This document shows, one piece after another, positions 21,966-32,889 of a stretch of 64,000 bases of DNA (within the stretch, counting starts at the first letter, position 1; the number at the start of each line of letters is the position of its first letter). Where the stretch lies: assembly GCA_037349315.1 (NCBI GenBank), contig JBAIAC010000006.1, positions 13,613,501 to 13,677,500 of the forward strand, in the 5' to 3' direction. Source of the stretch: Chelydra serpentina (Eukaryota; Chordata; Testudines; Chelydridae). A program made the position numbers and the translations under genes. The notes under the pieces are model-generated. The model searched no databases and was not told where the DNA came from. It saw only the letters and a program-made list of their open reading frames with translations.

Positions 21966-22042
21966 ACTGACTATGACAAAACCACATGTTCCAACCAGAA
22001 AGTTTCTTGTGTGAAAAATTTTCTACCAGGTCTTCAGCACTG

Positions 22043-22110
22043 GGGTGAAATCCAAGCCCACCGAAGTTAATGGCAAAGCTCCCTTTGACTTCAGTGGGCT
22101 AGGATTTGAC
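22043..22110. repeat. Palindromic mini-element
   Basis: The left arm 'gtgaaatccaagcccacc' and right arm 'gtgggctaggatttgacg' are inverted repeats around a 'tttgacttcagtgg' core. Confidence 0.55.
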
Positions 22111-22305
22111 GTCAGGTGTAGCTGAGATGGCATTCCGGTGAGTGACCCTGCTGCACTTCAGTCCTGTCCATGTATGCCTGGGCACTCAGCATCTGCATTT
22201 AGTTTCCTGAAGCATCTGCACTCTTCCAAGGGAACAAAAGGGTGTTAGCAGAGAAATGACTGTTGGGAAAGAAAAAGGGAACTGCTCTGGGATTCAGGAT
22301 AACTA

Positions 22306-22510
22306 AGGCTACGAGTTTGTCACGGAATCCGTGACTTCCAAAGACCTCCCTGCTTTCAGCCCGCTGCAGCTGGGAGCTGTAGGGTCCCGCCAACCCCTAC
22401 AGCTCCCAGCCACCACAGGGGGACCTAGCAGTGCCCCAGTTGCTGCAGGGGGCTCCTAGCTACTGTGGGCGGCAGGTGGTGGGAGCCCACAGCTCCCGTC
22501 ATGTCATCCT
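22306..22510. repeat. Partial TIR element related to 24022-24460
   Basis: Begins 'aaggctacgagtttgtcacg' and continues 'gaatccgtgacttcc', the terminal theme of the complete element at 24022-24460. It then runs into GC-rich 'agctcccagc' units in both orientations (22365-22500). No matching right end is seen, so it is truncated. Confidence 0.5.
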
Positions 22511-22739
22511 GTTCAGAAACCATTCAACCATCTAAACAAAACAATTTGCCACTTTGAAACAACAAATTCTGTTTCCTTTTTGCAACATTGATTAGAAAGA
22601 TGAGTTTTTGTTGTGATTCTTCCAAATGGAATTTGGTTGTTGCTGCTGAAATCCCAAAGCTACATTTTCCAACGGGACCATCTTTCAGTGAAAACATTTT
22701 GACTGGCTCCACTGCTGCCATCTGAAGAGTGAGTGAGTG

Positions 22740-23029
22740 AGGGTACGTCTATACTTACCCGTCGCGTCGGAGGAGTCCAATCGATCTTCTGGGTTCGATT
22801 TATCGCGTCTTGTCTAGACGCGATAAATCGAACCAGGAAGTGCTTCCCCCGTCGACGCCGGTAATCCTGCTCTGCGAACGGAGTAGGCGGAGTCGACGGG
22901 GGAGCCTGCGCGCCGCGTGTGGACCACAGGTAAGTTCGAACTAAGAGACTTCGACTTCAGCTACGTTATTAACGTAGCTGAAGTTGCGTATCTTAGTTCG
23001 ACAAGGGGGGGTTAGTGTAGACCTAGCCT
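22740..23029. mobile_element. Hairpin-rich miniature TIR element, 290 bp
   Basis: The left end 'agggtacgtctatact' and right end 'agtgtagacctagcct' are inverted repeats. Two strong internal hairpins are present. One has perfect 19-bp arms (22792-22810 and 22816-22834, 5-nt loop). The other has perfect 15-bp arms (22954-22968 and 22970-22984), extended outward imperfectly by 'gttcgaactaag' and 'cttagttcgac'. The target duplication cannot be read because both flanks are GAGTG microsatellite. No coding capacity; CpG-rich. Confidence 0.75.
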
Positions 23030-23067
23030 GAGTGTGAGTGTGAGTGTGAGTGTGAGTGTGAGCGTGT
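23030..23067. repeat. (GTGTGA)n microsatellite
   Basis: Six or so GAGTGT units directly abut the right end of the TIR element. A related GAGT run, 22728-22740, lies at its left end. Confidence 0.9.
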
Positions 23068-23129
23068 GGCGGGGGTGACACTGAGCAACAGACTCTGTCT
23101 GCAGCAGTGAGTAGAGATCAGGCTGTATT

Positions 23130-23330
23130 GAAACAACAAAGAGTCCAGTGGCACCTTAAAGACTAACAGATTTATTTGGGCAGAAGCTTTCGTGGGTAAA
23201 AAAGAAGTGGTTTTTTTACCCACAAAAGCTTATGTCCAAATAAATCCATTAGTCTTTAAGGTGCCACCGGACTCCTCGTTGTTTTTGTGGATACAGACTA
23301 ACATGGCCACCCCTCTGATACTTGACACCA
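23130..23330. repeat. Inverted duplication of an interspersed repeat, with single-copy tail
   Basis: The left arm (about 23132-23202) and right arm (about 23211-23284) are near-complementary over roughly 70 bp, separated by about 8 bp. They share the words 'ggcaccttaaagactaac' and 'gtctttaaggtgccacc', and 'agaagctttcgtgggtaa' and 'tacccacaaaagcttatg'. Beyond the right arm, 'gatacagactaacatggcca' continues the repeat on one side only. I recognise the sequence as a common reptile interspersed repeat, possibly Penelope-like, but cannot prove the class. Confidence 0.65.
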
Positions 23331-23767
23331 GTCTGTATTGGAATCAAAGCAAGCCAGGCAAAGTCTCCCTTGCTCTCCTTGAAGTTTTTTTTGTTGTTTT
23401 TTTAAAATGGCTGAAGTCTTACATTTGGGAGTTGAGCTCCTTGAAGCTCCAAGCCAAACTCAGCCGGAAACTCCCAGAAAAAACAAGCTGGTGGCTCAAG
23501 ACAAGAGTTGCTTACTAAGCGGCAAGACATACAACTTGATTTCTTGTGGAGTGCGGGGATCTAGCAAAGGCATTTCATTTAGCCTGTTAATTTAAGGGGA
23601 TATATATTTAAGAAAATGATTTTCAATTAGGATGAAGAGTTTATGTAGAATGTCTCGCCAGGTTGCAAAATACATTTAAGGCAACTATAGCTGGATAGAG
23701 ATATCCAGGCCACCAATTTCTATTTTAAAATCAAAAGATGATGATTCTGAACTGATAACTTGTCCAG

Positions 23768-23925
23768 TAGTTCCACCCAGGCATCATTATCTCCACTTTA
23801 TAAATGGGGAAACTGAGGCACGGAGCTGTCAAGCTACTTCCCTGAGGTCACCCCTGAAGACACTGGCAAAGGAACAGTGTCCAGCTCTCCTGATTGCCAG
23901 TCCTGCAGTTTAACCATGTGTCCTC
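23768..23925 (+). repeat. MIR-like SINE
   Basis: The 'aaatggggaaactgaggcac' core at about 23803 is followed by 'cttccctgaggtcacc' and a tail reading 'tgcagtttaaccatgtgtcc', in MIR order. Confidence 0.7.
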
Positions 23926-24021
23926 TCCTTCTGCTGCACAAAGGCCTGAGGATTGAGTTAGTGCTGGTGAAAGGTCCAAGTTGAGAGCCAAGCATATCCC
24001 TATATATGTGTCAGTCATAAT

Positions 24022-24460
24022 TAAGGCTACAATTTAGTCCTGGGTATTTTTAGTAAAAAAGTCACAGACAGGTCACGGGCCGTGAATTTTTGTTTATTGT
24101 CCGTGACTTGTCCATAACTTTTACTAAAAATACCTGTGACTAAATCTTGGGTGGGGGCTCTGAAGGGTGGGGGGAGGAGGCACCAGGGGCTGGGGGCACC
24201 CGGGGCCAGTGGCACCAGCTGCCAGGGGCCACATACTGCGGCTGCTTCGGTCAGCTGCCCGGGGACCGCTGCCGCGGGCCACGGCTGCGCTGGCCAGCCA
24301 AACACCTGGGGACCGCTGCCGGGGCTAGTGGACCATGCCCAGGATCCAGCTGCTTGGGCGGCCCTGGGCTCAACCACACGGGCCGCTGCAGAAGTCAGAG
24401 GTCACAGAAAGTTATGGAATCCATGACTTCCTCGACCTCCGTGACAGACACGGGGCCCTA
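24022..24460. mobile_element. Non-autonomous hAT-type TIR element, 439 bp
   Basis: Ends are 'taaggctacaatttagtc' and 'agacacggggcccta', imperfect inverted repeats. Flanks 'gtcataat' (24014-24021) and 'atcacaat' (24461-24468) match at six of eight positions, an 8-bp duplication with two mutations. Subterminal inverted words: 'gggtatttttagtaaaa' and 'ttttactaaaaatacc'. The interior is GC-rich and non-coding; frames of about 100 codons on both strands are low-complexity. Confidence 0.72.
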
Positions 24461-24589
24461 ATCACAATTAAATGCAGTGCCAGCCATTCTGAAGTGGGCA
24501 GAACTCTGAATGTTCTCGCAGAACACTGCGAAACTTCAACGAAATAGGAAACCAATTCAAGTGGACAACAGTTTTCATCAGTATTCGAG

Positions 24590-24765
24590 AATAGAGCTGC
24601 TCTGAAAATGGGGTTTTGACTGTGGAAAATTTCCGTGAAAACAAATGTTCAACAGAAAATTTCAAGTATTTGTCAAAAACTCAAAAAACTGAACATTTTT
24701 GGCTGAAAACCAAAAAATGTTGACAGAAAATGTTTCCATTTGCCAACACAAAAAAATCAAAGTGT
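24590..24765. repeat. A/T-rich repeat with 'AGAGCTG' end
   Basis: Starts 'atagagctgctctgaaaatg' and continues with runs of TTTT/AAAA-rich words in both orientations. The start resembles that of the TIR element at 58857-59228. The right end is not recognised. Confidence 0.4.
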
Positions 24766-24771
24766 TGAGGA

Positions 24772-25165
24772 AAGCAGAATCATAGCTTTTAAGGCCAGAA
24801 GGGACCATCATGATCATCTAGCCTGACCTCCTGCACATTGCAGGCCACACAACCTCACCCACCCACTCCTGGAATAGACCCCCAACCTCTAGCTGAGTTA
24901 CTGAAGTCCTCAAATCACAATTTAAAGACTTCAAGGTACAGAGAATCCACCATGTACATTCGTTTAAACCTGCAAGTGACCCATGTCCCATGATGCAGAG
25001 GAAGGTGAAAAATCCCCAGGGTTTCTGCTAATCTGACCTGGCAGAAAATTCCTACCCCAACCCAAAATACGGCGATCGGTTAGATCCTGGGCACGTGGGC
25101 AAGAGCCACCAGCCAGACACCTGGGAAAGATTCCCTGCAGTAATTCAGAGCCCTCCCCATCTAGT
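24772..25165 (-). repeat. CR1 3' untranslated fragment
   Basis: Starts with 'agaatcatagcttttaagg' and 'ggccagaagggaccatca', the CR1 3'-end wording of a different subfamily, and continues through non-coding sequence to about 25165. No ORF2 portion can be read. Confidence 0.65.
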
Positions 25166-25263
25166 GTCCCATTGTTGGAGAGATTTGCTACTGTTGTTTC
25201 GTCAAAAATCCAATTTTCTCTTTAAAATTATTTTAACAATTGTTTTTATCCGGCTTTATTTAG

Positions 25264-25459
25264 TTAGCCAGGATGGGCAGGGATGGTGTGCCTAGCCTCT
25301 GTTTACCAGAAGCTGAGAATGGGTGACAGGGGATGGATCGCTTGATGATTACCTGGTCTGTTCATTCCTGCTGAAGCACCTGGCATTGGCCACCGTTGGA
25401 AGACAGAATACTGGTGTAGATGGACCTTTGGTCTGACCCAGTGTGGCCGTTCTTATGTA
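25264..25459 (+). repeat. CR1 3' end fragment
   Basis: Plus-strand copy of the terminal ~195 bp of the CR1 subfamily at 13569-16115: 'agccaggatgggcagggatg', 'gacctttggtctgaccca' and the final 'ttcttatgta'. Confidence 0.85.
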
Positions 25460-25989
25460 ATGAGTTGCCAAGGAGGAAATTTGCTCTGGTTTGCAAGCGA
25501 CCCACATTTTTAAGCAGACATCAGATTCCAGACACTATTGTATTGCAGATACCATGAAGATTGCAAAAACCATTTTGGCAAACAAGAAGCTCATACGGAT
25601 ATTTTTAATTCAGTTTTGCATACAGCTGCTGATCTACCAGTTAATAGACCACTAATCCTACTAAATCCTCTGCTTGGTTGCTTTCATTACTGCATATTTC
25701 TTTTGCTTCCTTCTTTCCTCTGTGTTTAGAAAATACTGTCATTTTTGTTATGTAACCAAACTGATTTCCTTGTATTGGAAACAAATCTTCATTGTAGATA
25801 CATAGCTGGAATTAGCTTGGTTGGAATGAGCTACAGGGTCAGTCATGGAGATTGTAGCATTCATTAAAACCCAATGAAGTCTTCTTTTATTATTAAAATG
25901 AAGTATTTGTAGTTTAATAAGCATCCAATTTGCTCTGTTGTGTACAAAAAAGTCCATTCCTATGGGGCCAGGTGCCACTCTGTACCATT
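25460..25989. other. No feature recognised
   Basis: AT-rich unassigned DNA. Frames of 63-76 codons have no motif. Confidence 0.35.
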
Positions 25990-25997
25990 GGCATATC

Positions 25998-26115
25998 TGG
26001 TGTCATTTTAGGGTCAGGTCTATACCACAAAGTTGTGCCAGCATAGATACCCTGGCTAACAGTGTGAGAAAAGCACACTCCTGACATTGCTATGCCAGCA
26101 AAACACCCCCTAGAG
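25998..26115. repeat. Partial TIR element
   Basis: Contains 'agggtcaggtctataccac' and 'tgctatgccagcaaaacacc', words that recur in the TIR elements at 56530-57550. No right end is visible. Confidence 0.4.
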
Positions 26116-26124
26116 ACACCTGAA

Positions 26125-26315
26125 AACAAAATTAATCAGATTGTTTTGAATTGAATGAAACTTTTGTTCAACCCAGAACAAAATTTGTGTTTGGTTTTCC
26201 ATTTTGGGAAGGAAAAATGGTCACTTTGAATTGACCTGAAACAATGTTTTTTGGGGATTTTTTTGGTTGGCCACCAAACCGGAAAAAAAAAAATCAATCA
26301 TTCGCCCAGCTCTAA
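26125..26315. repeat. A/T-rich repeat ending in 'CCCAGCTCTA'
   Basis: TTTT/AAAA-rich non-coding stretch that ends 'ttcgcccagctcta', the mirror of the AGAGCTG-type start found at 24590 and 58857. Probably the right half of such an element. Confidence 0.45.
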
Positions 26316-26593
26316 GTGCAAGCTCTTATTCAAACGAGCAAACGCCAAGGGACTATGTGCAAGGGCTCACCAGCATGAGCTGCACAATCTTGTCTGTATT
26401 ATTCATACAACACTACCACTGCGCACGGGGGCCACACAGCTATATCAATCAGACAGGCCCCTGCCTCGGAGACCTTGCAGTAAAAATGATAGGGTGGAGA
26501 TGCGGGGGTAGGCTCCAACATGGGGTAGCTCTTACATAAACCGACGATACAGCTAGGCCACCTCTATGCTATGGGCGCTACACCATAGTGTAA

Positions 26594-26647
26594 ACATATA
26601 ATATAATATATATATATTAATATATATTATACACACACACCACACAC

Positions 26648-26692
<45 letters not shown>

Positions 26693-26735
26693 ATATATAC
26701 ACACATACACCACATAAATACATACATAGTGAATG
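26594..26735. repeat. Compound (TA)n/(CA)n microsatellite
   Basis: Alternating TA tracts (the longest about 30 nt near 26651-26682) with CA and CATA runs between and after them. Confidence 0.95.
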
Positions 26736-28141
26736 AGGAGCAAAGTTAGACTCCATCTGTGCAGAGGTCCCCCTGGCAGCAGAATCAGCTGCGGAAGAGG
26801 GTGGGGGATTTTCGCAGGCCACCCAGGGTTGGGGATGGGCACCCCTGGTGCAGCTGGTAATCTAGTTCTCCAAGAGTTCACTGCATGGCAGCACACAGTG
26901 GGCAGCGGGTAATGGGAATGGGTGAGCTGCAGGAGGGGCAAGGGCAGGCCCACAAATCCCACCGCAGAAATCTTCAGGTTCTCCTTCTACGTAGGAGTGT
27001 GCAGAGGCGTCGGCCACCATGAGGCTGCACCATGGAGCAGCTCCCCAGCCGTTCTGCGACTTGGGGGAAGAGATGCTGCCTCGTTTCAGCAATGCCCAGC
27101 CTGGTCAGTACAGGGTGTGTCTGGCCCTGGATGTTTGTTGGAAGAAAACCTGGTATTTATTTTTTATTCTGAGCCAAAAAATGTCCAATATCTAGCACAT
27201 TGGCCTTCCTCTGACCTACAGAAGCCAAAACATCCCTTCATGGAAATTCCCTCTGCCCGGTGCAACTGCAGCCACCTCACGGGTTTCCTTTGATTGTCCC
27301 CATCCATGAAGCTTTCAGTCAATTTGGCTCTTTCATCTGATGCTGCGTTAACATATTCATATATATGCAAATCAGCATAACAAGCTTCAGAGACTCTCAG
27401 AGACAAGCGAGCCATCGTACAGAACACTGAATAAGTAATACAGAGTCATCATTAGTGTATTCAGGCTGCATTTCCAGTAGTAAAGATAACAAGCGACTCA
27501 CACGCAAATCAAATATTACGGGCAGCCCCTGCAGAACTGAGCGTGACTGTGCAAGCCCATCTCTACTGACTGCCCTGCCCAGCTCAGGTTTTTAATTCAT
27601 TTCTCTGTACCGTATAATGTTGGCTATCATCTATATAAGGCTATTATTTATACGGCGTTGGCTGCTAGCCATAAACAGGGCTCCATTGTGCTCTACATAC
27701 ACAAAAGACACATTCTCCCTCAAGTCTCTCATTACTAGAAGACAGTGAATAAGCAAAGGTGCTTTTAATCCCAACACCCTCCTTGACCTCTCTCACTTGA
27801 TTTTACCCTCATTGGATGCAGTTGTGTAATTCTGGGGAATATCTCACAGCTCTGCCAGTCGCCCGTCAGAGGGGTCATGCAAACCAACCCCCTCCCCCGC
27901 AGCAAAGGAGCTTTGCTTTCCACCCTAGACACATTGTTATTGTTTTTCAAAGTGATCTGTGAAACGCGCCAGATTTGAGACCAGCATTGCTCTCTGATTA
28001 GCCACAGAATAGGGGCAGCACGCTCAATGGCAGTATTAACTTCCCCCACACTGGACAAGGCACCTACATTTAGAGGGTGTCTATAACTCATTCTCTATGA
28101 CCCATTCAGCCTTTGGTCCCCCTGCTGAGATGGCCTATAAC
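26736..28141. other. No feature recognised
   Basis: Open frames up to 123 codons (26922-27293, plus) were inspected; none shows a known domain or convincing exon boundaries. 27640-27740 has the look of an old MIR/L2-type fragment ('ctccattgtgctctacatac') but is too diverged to call. Confidence 0.3.
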
Positions 28142-28423
28142 GGTACGTCTCCACTGCAATAAAAAGCCTGTGGCACCGAGTCTCAAAGTCTAGGTCAGCT
28201 GACTTGGGCTCGTGGAGCTCCGGTGGCGGGGCTAAAAACTGCCGTGTAGACGGTCAAGGTCGGGCTGGAGTCTGGGCTCTGAGACCTTCCCCCTCGCAGG
28301 GTTTCAGAGCCCGGGCTCCAGCCTGAGCCTGATTATCTCCACTGCAATTTTGTAGCCCGGCAGCCCAAGACCTGGGACAGCTGCAGCCACGTCACTTGTC
28401 TTTTATTGCGGTGTAGACGTACC
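28142..28423. mobile_element. Miniature TIR element, 282 bp (family also at 37245 and 43643)
   Basis: Excellent terminal inverted repeats: left 'ggtacgtctccactgcaata' and right 'attgcggtgtagacgtacc'. Internally 'agagcccgggctccagcctg' pairs with 'gggctggagtctgggctct'. Non-coding. No clear target duplication at the flanks. Two related copies lie in the window. Confidence 0.78.
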
Positions 28424-28593
28424 CAGTGAGCGCGTCACTGTCATTCAGGACAATGATTTTGTGATGTGGACACCTGACTACTGGGAAATGGACTAAAACC
28501 ATCAACTCAGTTCACACAGAGCACGGAGCAGCTCTCAGATGGCGACGCCTTCCAGTCACCCCTGTGTCCTGAGCTAGACTGATAGTAGCAAAG

Positions 28594-28657
28594 TAGGGCC
28601 AAACTCAGACTCCTTTGGGTATTATGGCTGCGTATGCCAGGGCTGAGTTTGGACCCT
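28594..28657. repeat. Short palindromic relic
   Basis: 'agggccaaactcag' on the left mirrors 'ctgagtttggaccct' on the right, 64 bp in all. Confidence 0.6.
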
Positions 28658-28826
28658 AATGGTGAAAGCTTTCAGGTGCCAATGCCAATAGTTTTGGCCA
28701 TCTGCCCTTATATGTACTGTACATTGGCTTTTGACCCGTTCCCCCACTTCTTTCCTTCTAGATACAGACGGTATTGAACAAAAGACTAATAACTTTGAAT
28801 TTGCTAATGTGCTGACCGCCATATTG

Positions 28827-28890
28827 GCCAGCACATGGGGGAATCGAACCAGGAACCTCAAGAGCTAAAAGGCTGAGCTATGGAGGTTTG
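28827..28890 (-). repeat. tRNA-like SINE head
   Basis: On the minus strand a 'catagctcagcctttt' A-box-like stretch precedes 'cctggttcgattcccc', a good B box, at 28840-28855. The anticodon arm does not fold and the 3' body is not recognised, so this is a SINE relic and not a tRNA gene. Confidence 0.45.
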
Positions 28891-29572
28891 AGCTGAAGAA
28901 CCGAACCAAACCACCACAGCTGGTGCTAGATCACATTCATATCCTATGTGGATCAGGCATAGAGGAGGACTTGTAACAGCTACTCACTAGTAGGTCACAC
29001 TGACAAGAAAGAGAAGGCAACAAATTTGGAGAAGAAAAAAAAAAAGAAAAAAAGTGATGGGCAACTTTTAAGAGCCTGGGAGCCCACATTCAGCCAGGAT
29101 AAACACCTATGGTTTCAGACACTTAACTGAACAATATGCAACTCTCTGATCCAACCACAACCTGCAAAACTGACCTGGAGATTTTGTATTTCAGCATTTT
29201 CACTTCCGGTCTCAGCCAGAACCCAAAAGTGCAAACACATGAAAATGGGGAGGAGTCCAAATATTCACAACCTGAATGTGGTTCATTGAGTTTATTCTAC
29301 AAAGCAATGAAAGTTTGTGGTGTCACTGGTGGTGCGGTGTATCCAAACTATCTGTCCATCCTTAAAGTAACGCAAAGTGACTAGAGAGCAGAGATGGGCC
29401 TAAACCAAATCTGGTATGTACCCCCAGACTTTGGGGTGTTCAGAATTGGATACAGATCAATTTTCCAGCCTGGATTTACCTTTATATAAAGGTTCTGCAC
29501 CACTTGGAATGTAATGTCCAACCTATGTTTCATGCTAGTTTGGACTGTGTTACCTGTGTCTAATTTAGTGTC

Positions 29573-29640
29573 TGAGCCAAAGGCCATTGAAATCCATGGA
29601 AAGCCTCCCATTGACTTCAGCGACGTTTGGATTAGGCCCT
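29573..29640. repeat. Palindromic mini-element
   Basis: The left arm 'gagccaaaggccattgaaat' and right arm 'cagcgacgtttggattaggc' pair around 'cccattgacttcag'. Same core as the hairpins at 945-1030 and 22043-22110. Confidence 0.6.
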
Positions 29641-30031
29641 TAGACTGTAAGCAGGAACCATTTCTTCCTCTGTGTGAGATGAAATAATATGGGTTTTCTG
29701 GCGCTTGCATAGAACACAAAGGTGCTGTACCACTATTTCTCTTTTCCCAGTGGAGGAAATTGGTGGCCCAACTTTCAGAAGGGCTCTTGAGGACCTACGA
29801 TACCAGCTGAGGTAAGCACCTCTGAAAACCTGGTTATAAGCACTTGACCTGGTGACTACAATGCAGGTGGCCTAACACCCAGTCCTGGGCTTTATTCACT
29901 GGATCATGCTGCCATCTGTACTGACTGCATAAGACAAATATTAAAAATAACATTAATAATACAATGACTATCCACGTTAAACCAATCCAGCAGCTGTGGA
30001 TTCCAGGGCCTGATTCATATGCTGCATGAAG

Positions 30032-30660
30032 TATCATAAATCTCAGGGTTGGAAGGGACCTCAGGAGGTCATCTAGTCCAACCCCCTGCTCAAAGCAGAA
30101 CCAACCCCAACTAGATCATCCCAGCCAGGGCTTTGTCAAGCCTGACCTTAAAAACCTCTAAGGAAGGAGATTCCACCACCTCCCTAGGTAACCCATTCCA
30201 GTTCTTCACCACCCTACTAATGAAAACGTTTTTCCTAATATCCAACCTAAACCTCCCCCTCTGCAACTTGAGACCATTACTCCTTGTTCTGTCATCTTCT
30301 ACCACTGAGAACAGTCTAGATCCATCCTCTTTGGAAACCCCTTTCAGGTAGTTGAAAGCAGCTATCAAATCCCCCCTCATTCTTCTCTTCTGCAGGCTAA
30401 ACAATCCCAGTTCCCTCAGTCTCTCCTCATAAGTCATGTGCTCCAGCCACCTAATCATTTTTGTTGCCCTCTGCTGGACTCTTTCCAATTTATCCACATC
30501 CTTCTTGTAGTGTGGCCCAAAACTGGACACAGTACTCCATTGATCACTACCCGTTGAGCCCCACCATCTAGCCAGTTTTCTGTCCACCTTACTGTCCATT
30601 CATCCAGCCCATACTTCTTTAACTTGCTGGCAAGAATACTGTGGGAGACTGTATATGAGT
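30032..30660 (-). mobile_element. CR1 3' fragment with internal deletion
   Basis: Minus strand. The 3' end at 30032 has one and a half octamer units ('atcataaatctcagggttgg'). The frame 30599-30111 carries '[20 protein letters not shown]' and '[15 protein letters not shown]'. At about 30540 the sequence jumps from the C-terminal region straight to the '[13 protein letters not shown]' segment of RT, so roughly 770 bp present in the 38292 copy are missing. Homology ends at about 30660. Confidence 0.88.
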
Positions 30661-32616
30661 CACAATTCAGCTCTCCTTTACAGGCTAATAGCTCCAGTGT
30701 TTGCAGCCTCTCTGTCACAACCAGTCTATGCTGCTTCCCTCCCACCCAGTTATTAGTAATTATTATTGTGTGTAAAGAGTTAAAAGGGGTGAAAGGCTTC
30801 CTAGCAAATGGCTGTCACTCACCTCCTGCAAAGCCGTCATGAACCCAGCAAAAACTACATAGCTCACCCCACCATAATCATTCCAGCTGCTAATGGTACA
30901 AACAAACATTTTCCTTTTTGTTTCAGCAATGGGATAAATGATCATTTTTTACCCTGGGGATTTTAAAGCTCTCCCCATAGCTGGTTACCGGTTTGATGAG
31001 AGTCTGCCCCCTTGAGGTGGAAAGTACAATTCATAGAGTTTTGTCCAACACAGACTTTTTATAAAGAAAAGTAAGAACAAACCCCATGTCCTGTCTTTAT
31101 TATGTTGCTGTGGAAAAACCCAAGACAGAAAGATCATTGTAGGGATCGTTGTGAGGATGTAACTGGCCATTCAACATTCCTAACGCTTGAGTCACTGGGC
31201 TCCTTTTCAGACTTTTGTGACACTGAATCTGCAGAAGACATCAAAGAACTTGGCTATGCAAATATCTGGTTAATAAAGCAAGAAATCGTGTGACCTGTAG
31301 AATTAATGTTTTTCCAGGTTGGAGCTTTGTCTTACCCGATTGACATTTCTCTCCCACTAGGGGCCACAGATCAGGGAGCACGTGCTATGGAGTGACGGTC
31401 CTTTCCCTAACTGCTTATGGGATGAATGATGTAAATTCCCTGGGACTGTTCCCTAAATGTTTGATGATTTTGAGGCCATTCAGTCTCTAACACTGTGGAT
31501 TGATTGACATAACCCATGGAAAGTCAAACACCAAGGAGCTGTTTCGATACCTGGCCTAGAGTACCGGCAGAGGGGAGAAAATTGGTCTTCACCCTGGTAG
31601 TCCATGGTTTTAAGAAACCAATGCAAGTAGCTACATCTCTAACACTGGTGGGGTTAGAATCTTCATTGCAGGAACATGGAGAGCCCAGCTTTGGTGTGAT
31701 CACTATTCCTCTTTCTCCATCCTTATGCTTGAGTCCTTGAGGATTTAGGCTGGGCTTTTCAGAGGGCTCTAAGGCGGTGCCTAAATCCCAAAGAAAACCA
31801 TTTGGAATAGGTACTTAATTCTCTTTGGCCCCTTTGATAATCCCAACCTTAATAGGGATGAAACCAAGAGGGTTTCAATAGGAATTGTATAGGCGCCTCT
31901 AGAATTTGCATTTAAAACCAGTAGCAAGTTAATAGAGAATGAGATCCTTTTAATACATTTTTTAAAATCATTGTAGATCAGGGATAAAATCCTCTATTCA
32001 ATTCTATAGGGTGGTTAATAAACCTATAGAAAGCTTATTATTGTTTTATTCTATAGTACTCTTCTATAAATTTCCTCTGTCTCTCTTTACTTCTTTTCCA
32101 CTTCTTTGCTTCCCATCATCCATTCTTCTCTAGCTACTGTCTCCATCCCTTTCCATCTTTTTTTCCCTTTGTGTTAACAACATTATGCGTGTGCATATCA
32201 TCATAAATACATGGCACAAAGAACTGGGGGAATGGCAGAAATTCTATTTGCAGAGGCATTAGTCAACAGCTGGTGGGGGGGAAATACAGGGAATAAACTA
32301 TTAGCAAATACTAGCTGACCATCTGGACTGACTGTTGAGTTTGCCAACAGCAAGTAATACACCTAAACAGAGGGGAATCCAATATCTTCACACTCAGCCA
32401 ATAGTACTAATGCTGGACAGGACCACGAATAACAAATGGATTCTGTTGTGGTGACCATTCCTAATAGTTCATCTTCAGATTGCTATACAGAAAATGGGCT
32501 TGACTCCCTTCCCAGTTATCCCAGGGGTAGGTCCTTTGACAGCCATTGGTGTCAAATTGGCGAGAGGAGAATCAGGGCCATGAACTAAATAATCCTCCCA
32601 ACCCTTCTGCCAGGTC
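30661..32616. other. No feature recognised
   Basis: Unassigned, AT-rich. A loose inverted arrangement at 31741-31855 ('tttaggctgggcttttcag') may be a decayed mini-element. No coding signal beyond chance frames of up to 74 codons. Confidence 0.35.
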
Positions 32617-32745
32617 AATTATTATTTTATTCCCATTTTATAGATGGGGAACTGAGGCAAGGAAGAGTAAGTGCCTTGCCCAGTGGTACAGAGAGTACCA
32701 GTGTGAAAGCCAGGCTCAGAAACTAGGGCTTTCTGGCTCCTGATC
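32617..32745 (+). repeat. MIR-like SINE
   Basis: 'ttatagatggggaactgagg' is followed by 'gtgccttgcccagtggtac' and 'gtgaaagccaggctcag', the MIR core order. Confidence 0.7.
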
Positions 32746-32889
32746 ATCTAAACTGGGGTCCAAAAAGGAGACCCAACAGGGGGAAAAGAAGAAGAAGGAA
32801 AGACCTGAAGGAAGAAGAACTCAACCCTCAAGACAGCCTAAAATCAGAACTGCTAAGAATCCTCTGCATGACCGTGACGTGCAGCAACC

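Noticed and set aside
23030..23067. Short regular repeats as a possible CRISPR-like array
   Set aside because: Units are 6 bp without spacers: a simple microsatellite in a vertebrate genome.
26594..26735. TATA-rich region as a promoter
   Set aside because: Pure TA/CA microsatellite with no gene start downstream.
28827..28890. Possible tRNA gene on the minus strand
   Set aside because: A and B boxes are present but there is no anticodon arm or acceptor stem; a SINE head fits better.
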